Assembly: GCF_905171765.1 (NCBI RefSeq)
Contig: NC_053398.1
Coordinates: forward strand, 45,476,323 to 45,540,322
Direction: 5' to 3'
Length of the DNA stretch: 64,000 bases
DNA from: Bufo bufo
Taxonomy: Eukaryota; Chordata; Amphibia; Anura; Bufonidae
In this document: piece by piece, positions 1 through 10,851 of the stretch
Layout: every line of letters begins with the position of its first letter
Numbering within the stretch: position 1 is the stretch's first letter
Notes under the pieces: generated by a model
What the model saw: the letters and a program-made list of their open reading frames with translations, nothing else
The model's database searches: none
What the model was told of the DNA's origin: nothing
Translations under genes and position numbers: made by a program

Positions 1-19
1 TAATATTGTTATATTTTAA

Positions 20-273
20 TTGTATGGGCATTTTCGCACGCGGCGATGCCCATGATGTGCTTCTGTGGGGTTCCAATCCGTGCCTCCGTTCAGCAAAAAA
101 AATAGAACTTGTTCTATTTTTTTGTAGAATGGACGGATCACGGACCCATTCAAGTTGAATGGGTCTGGATCCGTCCCGGCCGCCGCATGGACGTTGCCCG
201 TGCATTGGGGACCGCAAATTGCTGTCCCCAATGCACGGAATGGAACTATAACGGCCGTGTGCAAGAGGCCTTA
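20..273. repeat. Foldback repeat family A, 5'-truncated copy
   Basis: This is an incomplete copy of a dispersed element that occurs about a dozen times in the window. Only the right end (GTGTGCAAGAGGCCTTA) is intact. Inside are the family's typical short self-complementary blocks, such as a GGACCCATTCA hairpin stem and a run around ATAGAAC/GTTCTAT. Small ORFs through it on both strands arise from this symmetry and are not genes. Confidence 0.6.
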
Positions 274-1176
274 CCGCGCAGATTCAGCCTGTTTACTCGC
301 TGGGCACACACTGACCATATATGATGGATGGGCTTTCATCTTCTATGGCAGTAAACAGAACAGTGGTGTTGGCAAGTGCCACGCTGTGTATTGTTTACTT
401 GGTCTTGGGGTATGTGTGCACAGACTGTTCATGGATGCAGTGTTTGTGCCAAGTAAGTGGCCTGGCATGTGGGGAGGGCGATACAGACGCAGGAGGACAG
501 CACTAATGATGTAATGGACAGATTGCTATTAGAAGGGTCCCTACAATTTGCACAAACCTTTTTTACCACATAAAAAAAAACGGAATGAAAACTGCATGTG
601 TTAATCTTTGGTCACTTGTGCTTTTTGCTGCATCTCTTTGCAAACGGTGGTCCAGATTTACTAATCCTATAGATGGCATATGGGGTCTCTGGTTCCCCCC
701 CACCCTGCCCTACCAGAGGATCCACCTAATTTATTAGGATGTCTCATCATAGGCGCACCTTCAGCAGACCGTCTGTCTGGAGTTAAAAACCGACTCCAGC
801 CCCTGACAGAAGTCGTTTTTACTCCTCTTTTATGCCATAAAAGAAAGGTAAATTTGTCGGAGCCGAAGGCACTTCTGAGTTGCGGGGGTGGCGTAAAAAC
901 ACCCATATGACAAACTACTGTTGTATGGGCATTTAAAAAGTCACAAAAATGTTCATAAATGACCCGCAGTTGTCTCTGTACCAACTATTGGTTGGCTTAC
1001 TTTGAGACAGAATTTTATGCCAGAATTGCGGCGCAATTTTGGAGCTACATGACGCATCTCAGGCTACTGCCTCTTGTTGAGCAGAGGATTTGTCAAGAAC
1101 TAGATGCGCTAAAAAGAGCCAAAAATGCACCAAGTTTAGTCAGATTTTACAACTGTCCAGTTAAACTGACATTAGT
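274..1176. other. Intergenic, no gene seen
   Basis: No exon-like or protein-like sequence is visible. The part at about 975-1035 (ACCAACTATTGGTTGG and what follows) is similar to 10575-10620, so at least part of it is another dispersed repeat. The part at about 650-900 has the look of a decayed foldback with short inverted segments. Confidence 0.5.
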
Positions 1177-1574
1177 AAGGGCTCATTCACACGACCGTTG
1201 GTGTCCCGTTCCCGTATTGCGGACCGCATTTGTGGATCCGCAATACACGGGCACCGTTCCGTTGTCATTCCGCATCACGGATGCGGACCCATTCATTTCA
1301 ATAGGTCCGCAAATCCGGAGATGCGGAACGGAAGCACGGAACGGAACACTGCGGAAGCACTACGGAGTGCTTTCTGGGGTTCTGATCCGTGCCTCCGCAA
1401 CACAAAAAGATAGAACATGCTCTATCTTTTTGCCGGACGGAGAGATCGCGGACCCATTCAGGTGAATGGGTCTGCGATCCCCATGCGCCTGCCCAACGGA
1501 AGGTGCCCGTGCATTGTGGACCGCAATTTGCGGTCCACAGCACGGGCTTCACACGTTCGTGTGAACGAGCCCTA
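1177..1574. repeat. Foldback repeat family A, complete copy
   Basis: Inverted ends AGGGCTCATTCACACGA and TCGTGTGAACGAGCCCT bound about 400 bp. The interior is built of short palindromes, including GGACCCATTCA stems and an ATAGAACATG/CTATCTTTT block. It has no coding capacity, so it is probably a non-autonomous DNA transposon. Its superfamily is not resolved from sequence alone. Confidence 0.75.
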
Positions 1575-2510
1575 AATCTGCTACTGTGTGTTTGCCCACT
1601 GGCCTTTTTTTCATGGTGTTTTTCCCCTATAAGAGAGGGTGATGCAAAAATACCTGAAAAACGCCAATAGCTCCATTCTGCATTTTTAAAAAACGCAACC
1701 AGAGAGACAAGAAAGGCCACCTAATTAACAAAAAAGCCAACAGCAAAAAAAAACATTTCATGCTTCCCACAAATCTTCAGCTAACATCTGGAGCTGATGT
1801 GTTCAACACAAAAAATGCTACTAAAAACACTATAGTGCAGAGAAACTCCACAAAAAACCTGCGCCCTAAAACAATTATCAGTGTAACCTAGATGACCGTG
1901 TGGTACCTGAGCAGGTGCGTGCTGATAAATGCCCGGACACCTGGTAGGTGCCATCTGTTCTGTATTTGCTAATCTGCACTTTTGCTGCTAGTTTATAGTG
2001 TTTTTTGTTTGTTCAACCAACGCTGAGATGGCAAAATGCTGTCTCATATCCGAGACTAATAAAGTGACCGGACAGGCTACATAGCAAATTTCCAGAATCA
2101 TGAAAAGAAACGGTCGTTTAGCAATGCAAGGGTTAACCTGATAATTCTAGGCATATTTACAATATGTGGTCACTAGGCATTATCACGTTCATGGTTTGTG
2201 ACGGCAATATACTTGCCATATGACCTTAGGCTAGGGTGCCACAGACACGTGCTCCTAGGAACTCAATGTCTTCCTATGAAGGGAAAAGTCATTGGCAGCT
2301 TCCAGAAATTCCAACGTTTCCTGTGATCGCAGCGCTACACCGCAAAGTAAACTTTTTACTCTGGGTCTTTTGCTCTTGTCTGGTATGGTCACATGTGGAA
2401 GATTTGTCATAGACATTTCTGAATAAGGTTTGGGGGGGTGGAAGCCACATGCACTTTGCAGAAACGATCACCTTCAGATATACCACATGTATGAGATTCT
2501 TATGGTGGGT
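1575..2510. other. Intergenic, no gene seen
   Basis: AT-rich sequence without a recognisable exon, repeat end or RNA gene. Confidence 0.5.
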
Positions 2511-2935
2511 TCAAGTTCAAGAGGTTCTCTGGGAATTAAACAAATGAAAATGCTTAAATATTACTTTATTATAGATATTCTCAAATACCTTTCATTAGTT
2601 ATAATGCCTCGTTTTGTCTGGGAAGCAGTCATCAGGGGAAACAAAATGGCCGCCGTCCTATTAGTTCACACAAAACCTGTCCTGATCACACATGAGGACA
2701 AGTTACTTTACAAGACTGAGGTAAAGAGCTGCCTCCTCCTCTCTGCTTATCAGGGATTATGATCCTGAATACAGATGATAAGAACTTTAGCTGAAGGGGG
2801 GGGGGGGGGGGGGGGGGGGGGGCGTGTCCTGACCGCCTTATTTAAACCTCCAGGTTCTGGATGTCAGTGTTGCACTCAGTTCTGTGTGCAGCTGACGTCT
2901 GGTAAACTGCTTGGTGATTTTCTCTTAGCTCCAAG

Positions 2936-3993
2936 ATGTCGTCGACTAATCCAGATCCTACTATGCCCTCTCTTGGGAAGTCTACTCACAAGCAAAGACA
3001 TCTTGCTTGTTCCAGCTGTAGCACCCCCTTACCTGATGCATATGAATTCCACCGTTGCCCAGGCTGTTGACCTAGACCGGCGAATCCAGAGCCTACTGTG
3101 GTGGAGATGTTCTCCTGGATGAAGCAGTTTATGGATACCTCCATCGCAGAGATTAAAGGCGCAGTCTCTAACAAAAGACCTAGACATGCCTCTCCGGGGC
3201 CTGTCCCAATGACCGAGGACGTCGTGTCTATTGAAGATAATTCTTCCTCTGAAGAGGAGGACTCGGCCTTTCTCAAAGATTATTACGCTCCATCAGGTCA
3301 AGGGACCAGGATGTTGAGCATGGGGAAGCTTCACAATCCACCCCTAGGGGGCCAAGGGCCTTTAAAGTGGACGAGTCACTGAAAAAGCTAATGTCTATAG
3401 AATGGAAACACCCGGAGAAAGGTCCGGTTCTGACAAAAAGATTTAAATTAATGTTTCCCCTGCAGGAAGAAGATTTGCAGGGTTGGTTCCCGCCTCCTAA
3501 GGTGGATATGGTGATATCCAAACTCTCTAGGAGAACCTTAGTTCCCTCTGACAACGGCAGTAATTTAAAAGACCCCCTAGACAGACAAGCAGAATGCTGG
3601 CTCAGACGCAACTACTCTGCTGCTGCCGCCTCTGCCTCTGTGGCTATAGCCTGCAGTGAGGTCTCTAATTTTGTCCGCGCCCGCACACTCAGAATCCAGT
3701 CTGATCTGGATTCTGGGGTTGCCAGAGACGATATTCTGGACCAATTTAAGACCCTTTTGTTAGGGATAGATTTCTTGTCTGATACATCCCAGCAGCAACT
3801 AAAATTAGCTGCCAAATCTATGGCACTCTCTTCGGCCACCAGGCGTTCTCTTTGGCTGAAGCCATGGGCAGCAGACAATACATCAAAATTCAACCTCTGC
3901 TCCCTTCCCTATGAGTCGGGAAGGCTATTCGGATCTGAACTTGATCGCCTAATGGAGGACCTGGCTGATAAAAAGGGGAAGTCCCTTCCTTAA
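2936..3993 (+). pseudogene. DIRS gag-like protein, broken
   Basis: Translation from ATG 2936 gives a short N-terminal module with two CxxC pairs (CSSC and CPGC, about residues 25-28 and 41-44) that resembles a zinc ribbon. An in-frame TGA at 3068-3070 follows. The same frame then runs to 3382, and the rest (DESLKKLMSIEW onwards) is in another frame up to 3993. A Ser/Glu/Asp-rich acidic stretch and a long helical region follow the zinc module. The second DIRS relic at 8.3-10.4 kb has the same organisation, which supports this as the gag of the family. The function, presumably particle assembly, is inferred from position only. Confidence 0.65.
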
Positions 3994-4093
3994 TCCTTTC
4001 GGGGTCGAGGAAGAGGTAGAGCAGCTAGGTTCCAGGGAAGAGACAGAACCCAGAGGCGCCCTGAAGGCAATAAAAGAGGTAGAGGTCGCGGTC

Positions 4094-5812
4094 GTGGAAA
4101 CCGTAGGGCTGAACCATGACTCTCGGCAGCCCAACAGTTTTCCGTCCCCACCCCCCACTCTTCCAGCCCAAAACCCTTGTTTCAGTCCTCCAGTCGGAGG
4201 TCGTTTAAGTTTGTACAAAGTTTTTTGGAATAAAAAAATTCCAGACCCATGGGTGTTAGAGGTCATAACATCAGGGTACAAAATCGATTTTATTTTCCTA
4301 CCTCAGGAGAGGTTCATCCTGACAAGGGTTTTAGCTCCCATCAGACAGTTAGTCCTGGAGGACTCTGTACGGCAGTACATACAAAAGGGGGAGTTGAAGG
4401 AACTTCCTCCGCGCGAGCAAGGTCGGGGAGTTAATTCTCTCATATTCCTGGTCCCAAAGCCATCAGGGGATTGGCGTATGATCATCGACCTACGCTATCT
4501 AAATCGTTTCATCAGGAAGAAGCGTTTCCGGATGGAAACCATTAGATCAGTTCTAAACATCCTGAACACAGGAGATATGATGGTGACGATAGATCTGAAA
4601 GATGCTTACCTTCATGTTCCCATCTATCCAGAACACAGAAAATATCTCAGAGTTGCTGTGACCATAGATGGAGTAGTGAAGCACTACCAATTTGCTGTGT
4701 TGCCCTTCGGCATCTCCTCTGCTCCACACACCTTTACAAAGGTGGCGCATCCTGTTGTCGCGCATTTAAGACTTCTAGGTTTAGAAGTCGTCCCCTATTT
4801 AGACGATTGGCTGCTAAAAGCCGCCTCCGCAGTCGTCCTGCAGACTCAGCTTCAGCAAGCTCTCCACACTCTGCAGACTCTAGGTTGGCTTATAAACTGG
4901 GACAAGTCACAGTTGATCCCATCTACCACAAGAACATTCCTAGGGTTTGTGATCGACTCACAGCGAATGACCCTGTTCTTGTCGCCACAGAGGAGAAACA
5001 GAGTAATAAAAGCTGCAGAATTTCTACTTCCACGCAGATGGGTGTCTATAAGGGTTCTCTTGAGGATGTTAGGCCACATGTCAGCATCTGTGGAGGCAGT
5101 TCCGTGGACCTTATGGCATCTACGCCCACTTCAGGAAGAAGTTTTAACGGTTTGGAGTCGCAAGCCAAAGGACTTGGACCGGATGCACTCCCTGTCTGTA
5201 AAAGTACGTTCTTCACTCAGGTGGTGGAGGAACCTAACAGATGGGAGGTCCTTGATCCAACCCCGTTGGATTACGTTGACCACATACGCCTCCCTTCTAG
5301 GTTGGGGAGCCCATCTGGAGGACAAACCAGTATAAGTTACCTGGAGTCCTCAGGAGAGCCTCCTCTCTTCCAATTTGAGGGAGATGAGAGCGGTCGGACT
5401 AGCCCTCAATTATTTTGCTCCTCTCATCCGCAGTCAAGCGGTGAGAGTCCGGACCGACAACACAACAGTAGTTGCCTACCTAAACAGACAGGGAGGAACG
5501 AAATCCCAGACTCTCCTGAGGGAGGTAGGACTAATTCTCTCTTGGGCAGAGACCAACCTATCCCACTTAGTGGCGGTTCATATCATAGGAGACCTAGATA
5601 TAGTGGCAGATCGCCTAAGCCGGGGCCTTCCCGTTCCAGGGGAATGGTCATTGAACAAGAATATCTTTTCCAGGATTGTCCAGCGCTGGGGTACTCCAGA
5701 GATTGATCTGATGGCAACTCGATTGAACGCCAAGGTGAACAGGTTCTGCTCCCTTTACAAGGAGGACAATCCTGTAGCAATAGACGCTCTGTCCATAACT
5801 TGGAGGTTTTAG
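4094..5812 (+). pseudogene. DIRS reverse transcriptase and RNase H, one in-frame stop
   Basis: The reverse transcriptase core is readable: IFLVPKPSGDWRMIIDLR, then VTIDLKDAYLHVPI (first catalytic Asp), FAVLPFGISSAPHTFTK and the catalytic VVPYLDDWLL. A TAA at 5333-5335 interrupts the frame. After it the same frame continues into the RNase H part (ELRAVGLALNYF, VRTDNTTVVAYLNRQGG, DIVADRLSR) up to 5812. Retroviral-type integrase and protease are absent, as expected in DIRS elements. A single-base frameshift near 5810 separates it from the next domain. Confidence 0.8.
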
Positions 5813-6050
5813 GCTGGCTTATGTGTTCCCTCCAATTTCCATGATACCAAGGGTATTGATGAAGATCAAGCAAGACCAGACCTCAGTGATAGCCATCATA
5901 CCATTCTGGCCAAAGAGGTCTTGGTTCACCCAGCTCATGCAGATGAGTCAGGGCACATATTGGAGACTTCCCCTAATACAGGACCTAGTGTATCAGGACA
6001 CAGGTCCCTGTCTAGATCTGAGGAGGCTCAGTCTGACAGCCTGGAGATAG
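5693..6050 (+). pseudogene. DIRS methyltransferase-like segment, frameshifted
   Basis: The segment EIDLMATRLNAKVNRFCS continues after a frameshift at about 5810 as AYVFPPISMIPRVL and IPFWPKRSWFTQL. A segment of this kind between RNase H and recombinase is described for DIRS1-like elements and has been compared with phage DNA adenine methyltransferases. I recognise it by position and by the PP and WP.R.WF patterns. Activity is not implied. Confidence 0.55.
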
Positions 6051-7136
6051 GCTCCCTTCTAGATGCTAGAGGGTTATCTGCGGATGTCTTGAGAACAATC
6101 TCGCACTCTAGGGCGGAGTCCACAAACAGGAAATACTCCAGGATATACAAGATTTTCCTTCTATGGTGTACTGATAGAGAGGTAGTTCCCTCAGATCCTC
6201 CTCTCTCTGCGATTTTTCAGTTCCTTCAGGATGGTCTAGACAAGGGTCTAAGCCCATCTACACTCAGAGCTCACGTCTCTGCCTTGTCGGCATGTATTGG
6301 TAGGACGATTTCTCAAGACCACCTAATCAGGAAGTTCCTTAAAGGAGCTCAGAGACTTAAACCTAGCATCTTGAGACCGACCCCTGAATGGGATCTAGCA
6401 ATAGTGCTTAAAGGGTTGTGTTTCCCCCCCTTTGAGCCTTTAGAGGAGGTAGACTTGAGATCCCTATCTCTCAAAGTCACCTTTCTATTAGCTATTACCT
6501 CGGCTAAAAAAATTGGGGAACTTCAAGCTCTAGGAGCAGCAGAGCCATACTTAACTTTCCTCTAGGACAGGGTCCTGTTGAGATTCCTGCCAACCTTTCT
6601 ACCAAAGGTTCCTTCATTTGCAAATATTAATCAGACTATAACACTACCAAAGTTTTCCCCTGCTCCAACTTCTCCAGAGGAGGAAGGGTTACTCACCCTG
6701 GACATCCTAAAGGTTCTAAAGGTGTATTTGGACAGAACAGCGGATTTCAGAAGATCAGAAAATCTCCTTCTATCCTACTCGGGAAAAAACAGAGGGCTTA
6801 AAGCCTCCAAGCCCACTTTGATTAGGTGGATCAAAGAAGCTATCCGTCTGGCCTTTCTGTCCCAAAACTTGTCACCTCCGTCATTTGTGTCTGCCCATTC
6901 AACCAGTATCCACGTCTTATGCCGAAAGAAAATTAATTCCTTTAGACCAGATTTGTGCTGCCGCCTCTTGGAGTTCCCAGAACACTTTCATTACACATTA
7001 TCGTATAGACGCAAGGCGAGCAGAGGGAGCTGCCTTTGGACACTGTTCTAAGTGCTGCTCTCCCATAGGAGGAGGGAGAGATTATATGTATATATATGCT
7101 TACACGAAGATCTTTTTGCCCTCCCAATTTGTGTAA
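5921..7136 (+). pseudogene. DIRS tyrosine recombinase, catalytically damaged
   Basis: The N-terminal SAM-like DNA-binding region (SRAESTNRKYSRIYKIFLLW, then SPSTLRAHVSALSA) is clear. The catalytic part is interrupted by a TAG at 6563-6565 and resumes at about 6578. The box I position normally held by Arg reads SAKKIGEL. Around 6900 the HST motif is followed by a frameshift; the other frame gives TSYAERKLIPLDQ and the candidate nucleophile Tyr in FITHYRIDARRA. Loss of the box I Arg, a disrupted box II and two frame breaks make it a dead copy. Confidence 0.75.
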
Positions 7137-7149
7137 GGTCCTTGCTAGT

Positions 7150-7450
7150 TCCCCACTTGTGCTGCTGGTTAGGACGAAAGGGAAGCGTCAAATTTGCCGT
7201 AAATTAGTTTTCCCTTAGTCCTAACAGCAGCACACAAATTTCCCACCCTCTGGGGTTGTGTGGATTACTTTTTAAAGAAAGCGACCCCGTCCAGACAAGG
7301 GGCGGGTTATATAGGGGTGGGCATCAATGAATTAAATAATTAGATACTTGGCAGAAATGTTTTGTTCAATAAAATTCCGCCTGTCCTTACCAGCTTCACA
7401 GGGGCAAATCCCCACTTGTGCTGCTGTTAGGACTAAGGGAAAACAAATTT
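7150..7450. repeat. DIRS internal-complementary-like region
   Basis: The motif CCCACTTGTGCTGCTG occurs at about 7153 and again at about 7411. The inverse, CCTAACAGCAGCACA, lies at about 7220-7234. The two outer copies are direct repeats and the middle one is inverted to both, spaced 70-200 bp. Behind the recombinase this resembles the internal complementary region used by DIRS elements during replication. The pairing with the element ends has not been verified. Confidence 0.5.
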
Positions 7451-7892
7451 ACGTCAAAATTGACGCGTCTCCTTATCATCTCCATTCCCACAGAGATTTT
7501 ACCTGTATTCAGGATCATGATTCTGACAAGCAGAGCAGAGAGGAAGATGAGGCAGCACTATGGCTCATTGTGGTGAAGTAACTTGTCCTGTGTAATTAGG
7601 ACAGGTTCTGTGTGTACTGATAGGACGGCGGCCATTTTATTTCTCCGAATGATTGCTCCCCAGACAAAACGAGCCATTATAACTAATGAAAGGTATTTGT
7701 GAATATATTTATTATAAAATAATATTTAAATATTGTCATTTTTTTTTATTCCTGGAGAACCCCTTTAAGTGACAGCAGTTTTTGAGTCAAAGTGACCTTC
7801 CTTTATATTTTCCCCACCTTTTGAATACACTTCTGACTTTGGCTCAAAAGACTGAATTAAAACAAAAAAAAATGGTCATGTGTGAAACCATC

Positions 7893-8139
7893 TTAAGGCC
7901 TCATGCACACGATTGTAGGCAGCCCGTGCCCGTATTGCGGCCTGCAATCACTTGAATGGGTCCGCAATCCGGGAGATACGGTGCAGAAAGGAGGCACGGA
8001 TCAGAAGCACTACAGAGTGCTTCCGTGGGTTTTTTGTTCGTGCCTCCGCACCGCAATAAAGTAGTGTATGCACTACTTTTTTTGCGGTGCAGACCATCGG
8101 ATCCCATTCAAATGAATGGGTCTGTGAATGAGCCCTAAA
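7893..8139. repeat. Foldback repeat family A, complete copy
   Basis: The ends AAGGCCTCATGCACACGA and TGTGAATGAGCCCTAAA are inverted relatives of each other and enclose about 245 bp with GGACCCATTCA-type stems. It lies directly next to the truncated end of the second DIRS relic. Confidence 0.65.
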
Positions 8140-8265
8140 GGTGGCCTTACATGAATTTCAGTTGGGCCATCATATGTATGGGCGGTCCTTACAATGTCAG
8201 GGGAAAAAAGGTCTGAACATGCTGATTTCAACATGCCCAAATCCTTTTTTTTTTTATCATCGAAC

Positions 8266-8794
8266 ACCACCAGCTTATTCCCTTCTCTCCACTGAGAACA
8301 TAAGCAGACAGCTGGGCACGGCCACCTACAGTTGGAGACATTTTCAATATAAATCTGCCCCTGTTGAATTGGAATGTGGTAATAGGCATCCCTTAGGTCC
8401 ACTGACGTCATAAAAGCACCTTCTGGAATTAACGGTATTGCCGAGGCGATTGACTCCATCTTGAATCTACTGTACGTAATTAATCTGTTTAAAGGCTTCA
8501 GATTTATTATAGTACGAAAGGTGTTGCCGTTTTTTTTTTTACAAAAAAAATGTTTGAGTAAAAACTTTTTCCTTTTTCTGAATCCGGAACCTCCTGGACT
8601 ACTCCTGATCTTATTAAGTCCCGAACACCTTGCCATATTTTTGGTTGAACTCTGTTTTGGGACATGATCTGAAATCTCTCTGGAGGTATTGAAGAGAATT
8701 CTATTTTGTACCCCTGGGCAATGATGTCTAATGCCCAGGAATTTGATGTAATCTGACTCCACTGAACAGGAAATCTCTTCAATCTGCCTCCCAC
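8266..8794 (-). pseudogene. DIRS reverse transcriptase, N-terminal fragment
   Basis: Minus-strand translation gives IIAQGYKIEFSSIPPERF, GVRDLIRSGVVQEVP, TIINLKPLNRLITYSRFKME and FMTSVDLRDAYYHIPI. These match the same blocks in the first DIRS element (SGYKIDFIFLPQERF, IIDLRYLNRFI, TIDLKDAYLHVPI). A poly-A-rich stretch near 8530-8565 shifts the frame. The YLDD part is missing because the element is cut just after the first catalytic Asp. Confidence 0.75.
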
Positions 8795-9960
8795 TCTGGC
8801 GTCATTGTGTTTCTCTGTCTATTCTGGGGATTAAGGATAAATCCTCTGCCTCTACCTCCCTTGGGGTACTTTCCCTTCCCTCTGTATGATCTGGGTTGAG
8901 AGGAAAACTGACGAAAGGGCTTCTTCCTTGATTCTTTCTCCTCTGGGAATCCCTTTTTTCTGTCGGCCGCCCTTTCCAGTATCTTGTCCAATGTTGGACC
9001 AAATACGATTTCACCCGAAAAGGGGATGGAGCATAGTTTAGCCTTAGATGCTTTATCTCCTGACCAAGCCTTCATCCATAAGGCTCTGCGTGCTGCGTTG
9101 GAGAAAGCTGCTTCCTTAGCGGAAAAGCGTATCGAAAAAAGGTATAGAATCTATAATATTTTCTCTGGGAGTCTTATTTTTAAGATGATCTTCTAGTTCT
9201 GCTAACCAAATGTACATAGCCCTAGCCACAGAAGTGGCCGCTATGTTAGTTTTTACTCCAAACATGGCAGATTCCCAAGATCTTTTTAGAAGGCCATCTG
9301 CTTTACATTCCATAGGGTCACCCAGTTGTGAGGAATCTTCAAAGGGTAATGCTGTTTTTTTTCCACTTCTTTGGCTACCTGAATGTCTATTTTTGGAATA
9401 TCATCATACTGCCTTCAACAATTCCTCCATATCATCAGAGGAGAAAAAATATTTTTTATCACTATCTATGATCTCTCCCTTTGAGAGGAGGTCCTCCTCC
9501 AATACTCGTCTAGAGGTAGAGGAGTCCTCCTCAATGTCCTCAGGGTCAGAGGAGGACTGGATGGAAAGTCTCTGCTTTTTTGCAGGAGGAATATGGGTGC
9601 TGGGAGTAGACATGGAAGCCAGGGAAGATTTAATTTCTTCATGAATGAAGGACTTCATTTCTGAAAAGATTTGGTTGTTCTCCTTTCAAAATGTCGGACA
9701 TGCAAGATCTGCATAGTCTTTTCTTATAGTTTTCAGGAAGCTTTTTTGAATAAGCAGAGCATTTAAGAGACTTTGCTTTAGACTTAGGGTCTCTGGAGCC
9801 CTAAGGGACAAAAGAGAACAACCAAATATCAGCCAGATAATCACATATCAGAATCTTATATATATCTATATCTATACACACCCCCTCAGGGGACTCACAG
9901 TACTGGCAGTTGAAGAGGGATCCGGACCCTCCAGACGAGGTGTAGGTGTCTGAGGCGGAC
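8779..9960 (-). pseudogene. DIRS gag-like protein of the second relic
   Basis: In minus-strand order there is a Cys-containing module (KCSAYSKKLPENY and LCRSCM, about 9695-9765), an acidic Ser/Asp/Glu-rich stretch, a helical part (ATSVARAMYIWLAELEDHL) and a basic tail with SQPRSYRGKGKYPKGGRGRG. The order equals that of the first element's gag. One Cys of the first CxxC pair is replaced by Tyr. Frame breaks near 9340, 9660 and elsewhere make it non-functional. A candidate 98-nt intron lies at 9801-9898. Confidence 0.6.
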
Positions 9961-10851
9961 ATGCAGAGAAAGTTCTGTATGTGCGCCGTGTAATTTATAT
10001 TTCCCGGCGTCTTACGTCATAGAACTGCGCCCCCTATTATACTGCATTCTCGGCGCGCTCCATGCGCCGCATCATCCCGATGACCTCAAATGCACTCCAT
10101 GCGCCACATCACACCTACCCCGTCAGCCGGTCCCAATAAGATAGACACCGCAGCACTGTGCATGCGCCTCGCCTGGAGCCGGTTCTGGCTGACTGCTTCC
10201 ACCAAGTGGAAGGAAGACTGCCTCATAGTAAGGACCGCATGCCCCAGCTTAAGCCGGGACAAGGGTCCTTGTTGCCCCCGCTGTCCAGCCTGTCTTATTT
10301 CTTCACCTCCCGATAGGGAGGTCTCTCTCTCTATGTTAACCCCCGTAGGGGCAGGAAAACACTGAGGGGGTGGGGGCTATTTAAACTCTCTTTGTGTGTT
10401 CCTGCCCCTACAGAGGTCAAGGGTCATCTCTCATTGTGGCCGTCATGGTGGATGAAATGGGAAATGTGAGAGGAACTCAGCCTAAGTCCTTCTTGACCTG
10501 CACCAGATTTATCACAGGGGCTCAGCCTGGATGATATATGTGGTGCAGGGATGGACACCTGTCTAACTCTATACCAACTAGTGGTTGGATTACTTTGAGA
10601 CAGAATGTTATCCCAGAATTGTGCAATGTGTCCATCTTAGGCTGCGCCCCCTTTTTAGACTAGTTGCAGACTTTCTCTGAAAGTACATGCACCCATGTAC
10701 ACCAAAATCTATGTGCACTCGCATTAGTGTGTGTGGGTCCATGTGGAGGATTTAGAATCCATGAAAATATCTGATCACTTGTAACGGGTTCTCAAATTTT
10801 TTTTTTTTTTGTATTATTGAAGGTACCAATGAAAAGATCCTCTGCAATTAC

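Larger units (their letters stand above)
2797..7470 (+). mobile_element. DIRS1-like tyrosine-recombinase retrotransposon, near full length, inactivated
   Basis: In order on the plus strand are a gag-like region, a reverse transcriptase with a YLDD motif, an RNase H, a methyltransferase-like segment and a tyrosine recombinase. Behind them comes a block of repeated inverted sequence, like the internal complementary region of DIRS elements. This order is specific to the DIRS1 group, which integrates by recombinase rather than DDE integrase. Every ORF is broken by stops or frameshifts, so it is a relic. A poly-G run (about 2797-2822) marks the left side. The outer limits are approximate. Confidence 0.8.
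2511..7769. mobile_element. Large foldback with about 260-bp inverted arms around a DIRS element
   Basis: The left arm (about 2511-2790) and right arm (about 7480-7769) are inverted copies with clear similarity. Both contain AATGGCCGCCGTCCTAT, the CTTTCATTAGTTATAATG block and ATGATCCTGAATACAG. The right end is CCCCTTTAA and the left end is its decayed counterpart, which is like the TTAA-ended T2/Kolobok elements of frogs. The DIRS-type coding region lies between the arms. Either the retrotransposon inserted into the centre of an older foldback, or the arms are the inverted terminal repeats of the DIRS element itself. The presence of similar TTAA ends on the window's MITEs favours nesting. Confidence 0.65.
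8266..10440 (-). mobile_element. Second DIRS-like retrotransposon relic, truncated in reverse transcriptase
   Basis: Read on the minus strand from about 10.44 kb it has a 5' region with an inverted pair (CCCCGTAGGGGCAGG at about 10340 and CCTGCCCCTAC at about 10401), a gag-like region, and the start of a reverse transcriptase that stops abruptly near 8266. RNase H, methyltransferase-like segment and recombinase are absent. Sequence identity to the 2.8-7.5 kb element is low, so this is a different DIRS lineage. Confidence 0.65.

Noticed and set aside
959..1720. ORFs of 168 and 140 residues
   Set aside because: They run across a family-A foldback repeat; similar peptides (CGPQCTG, SANPEMRNG) reappear wherever copies of the repeat occur.
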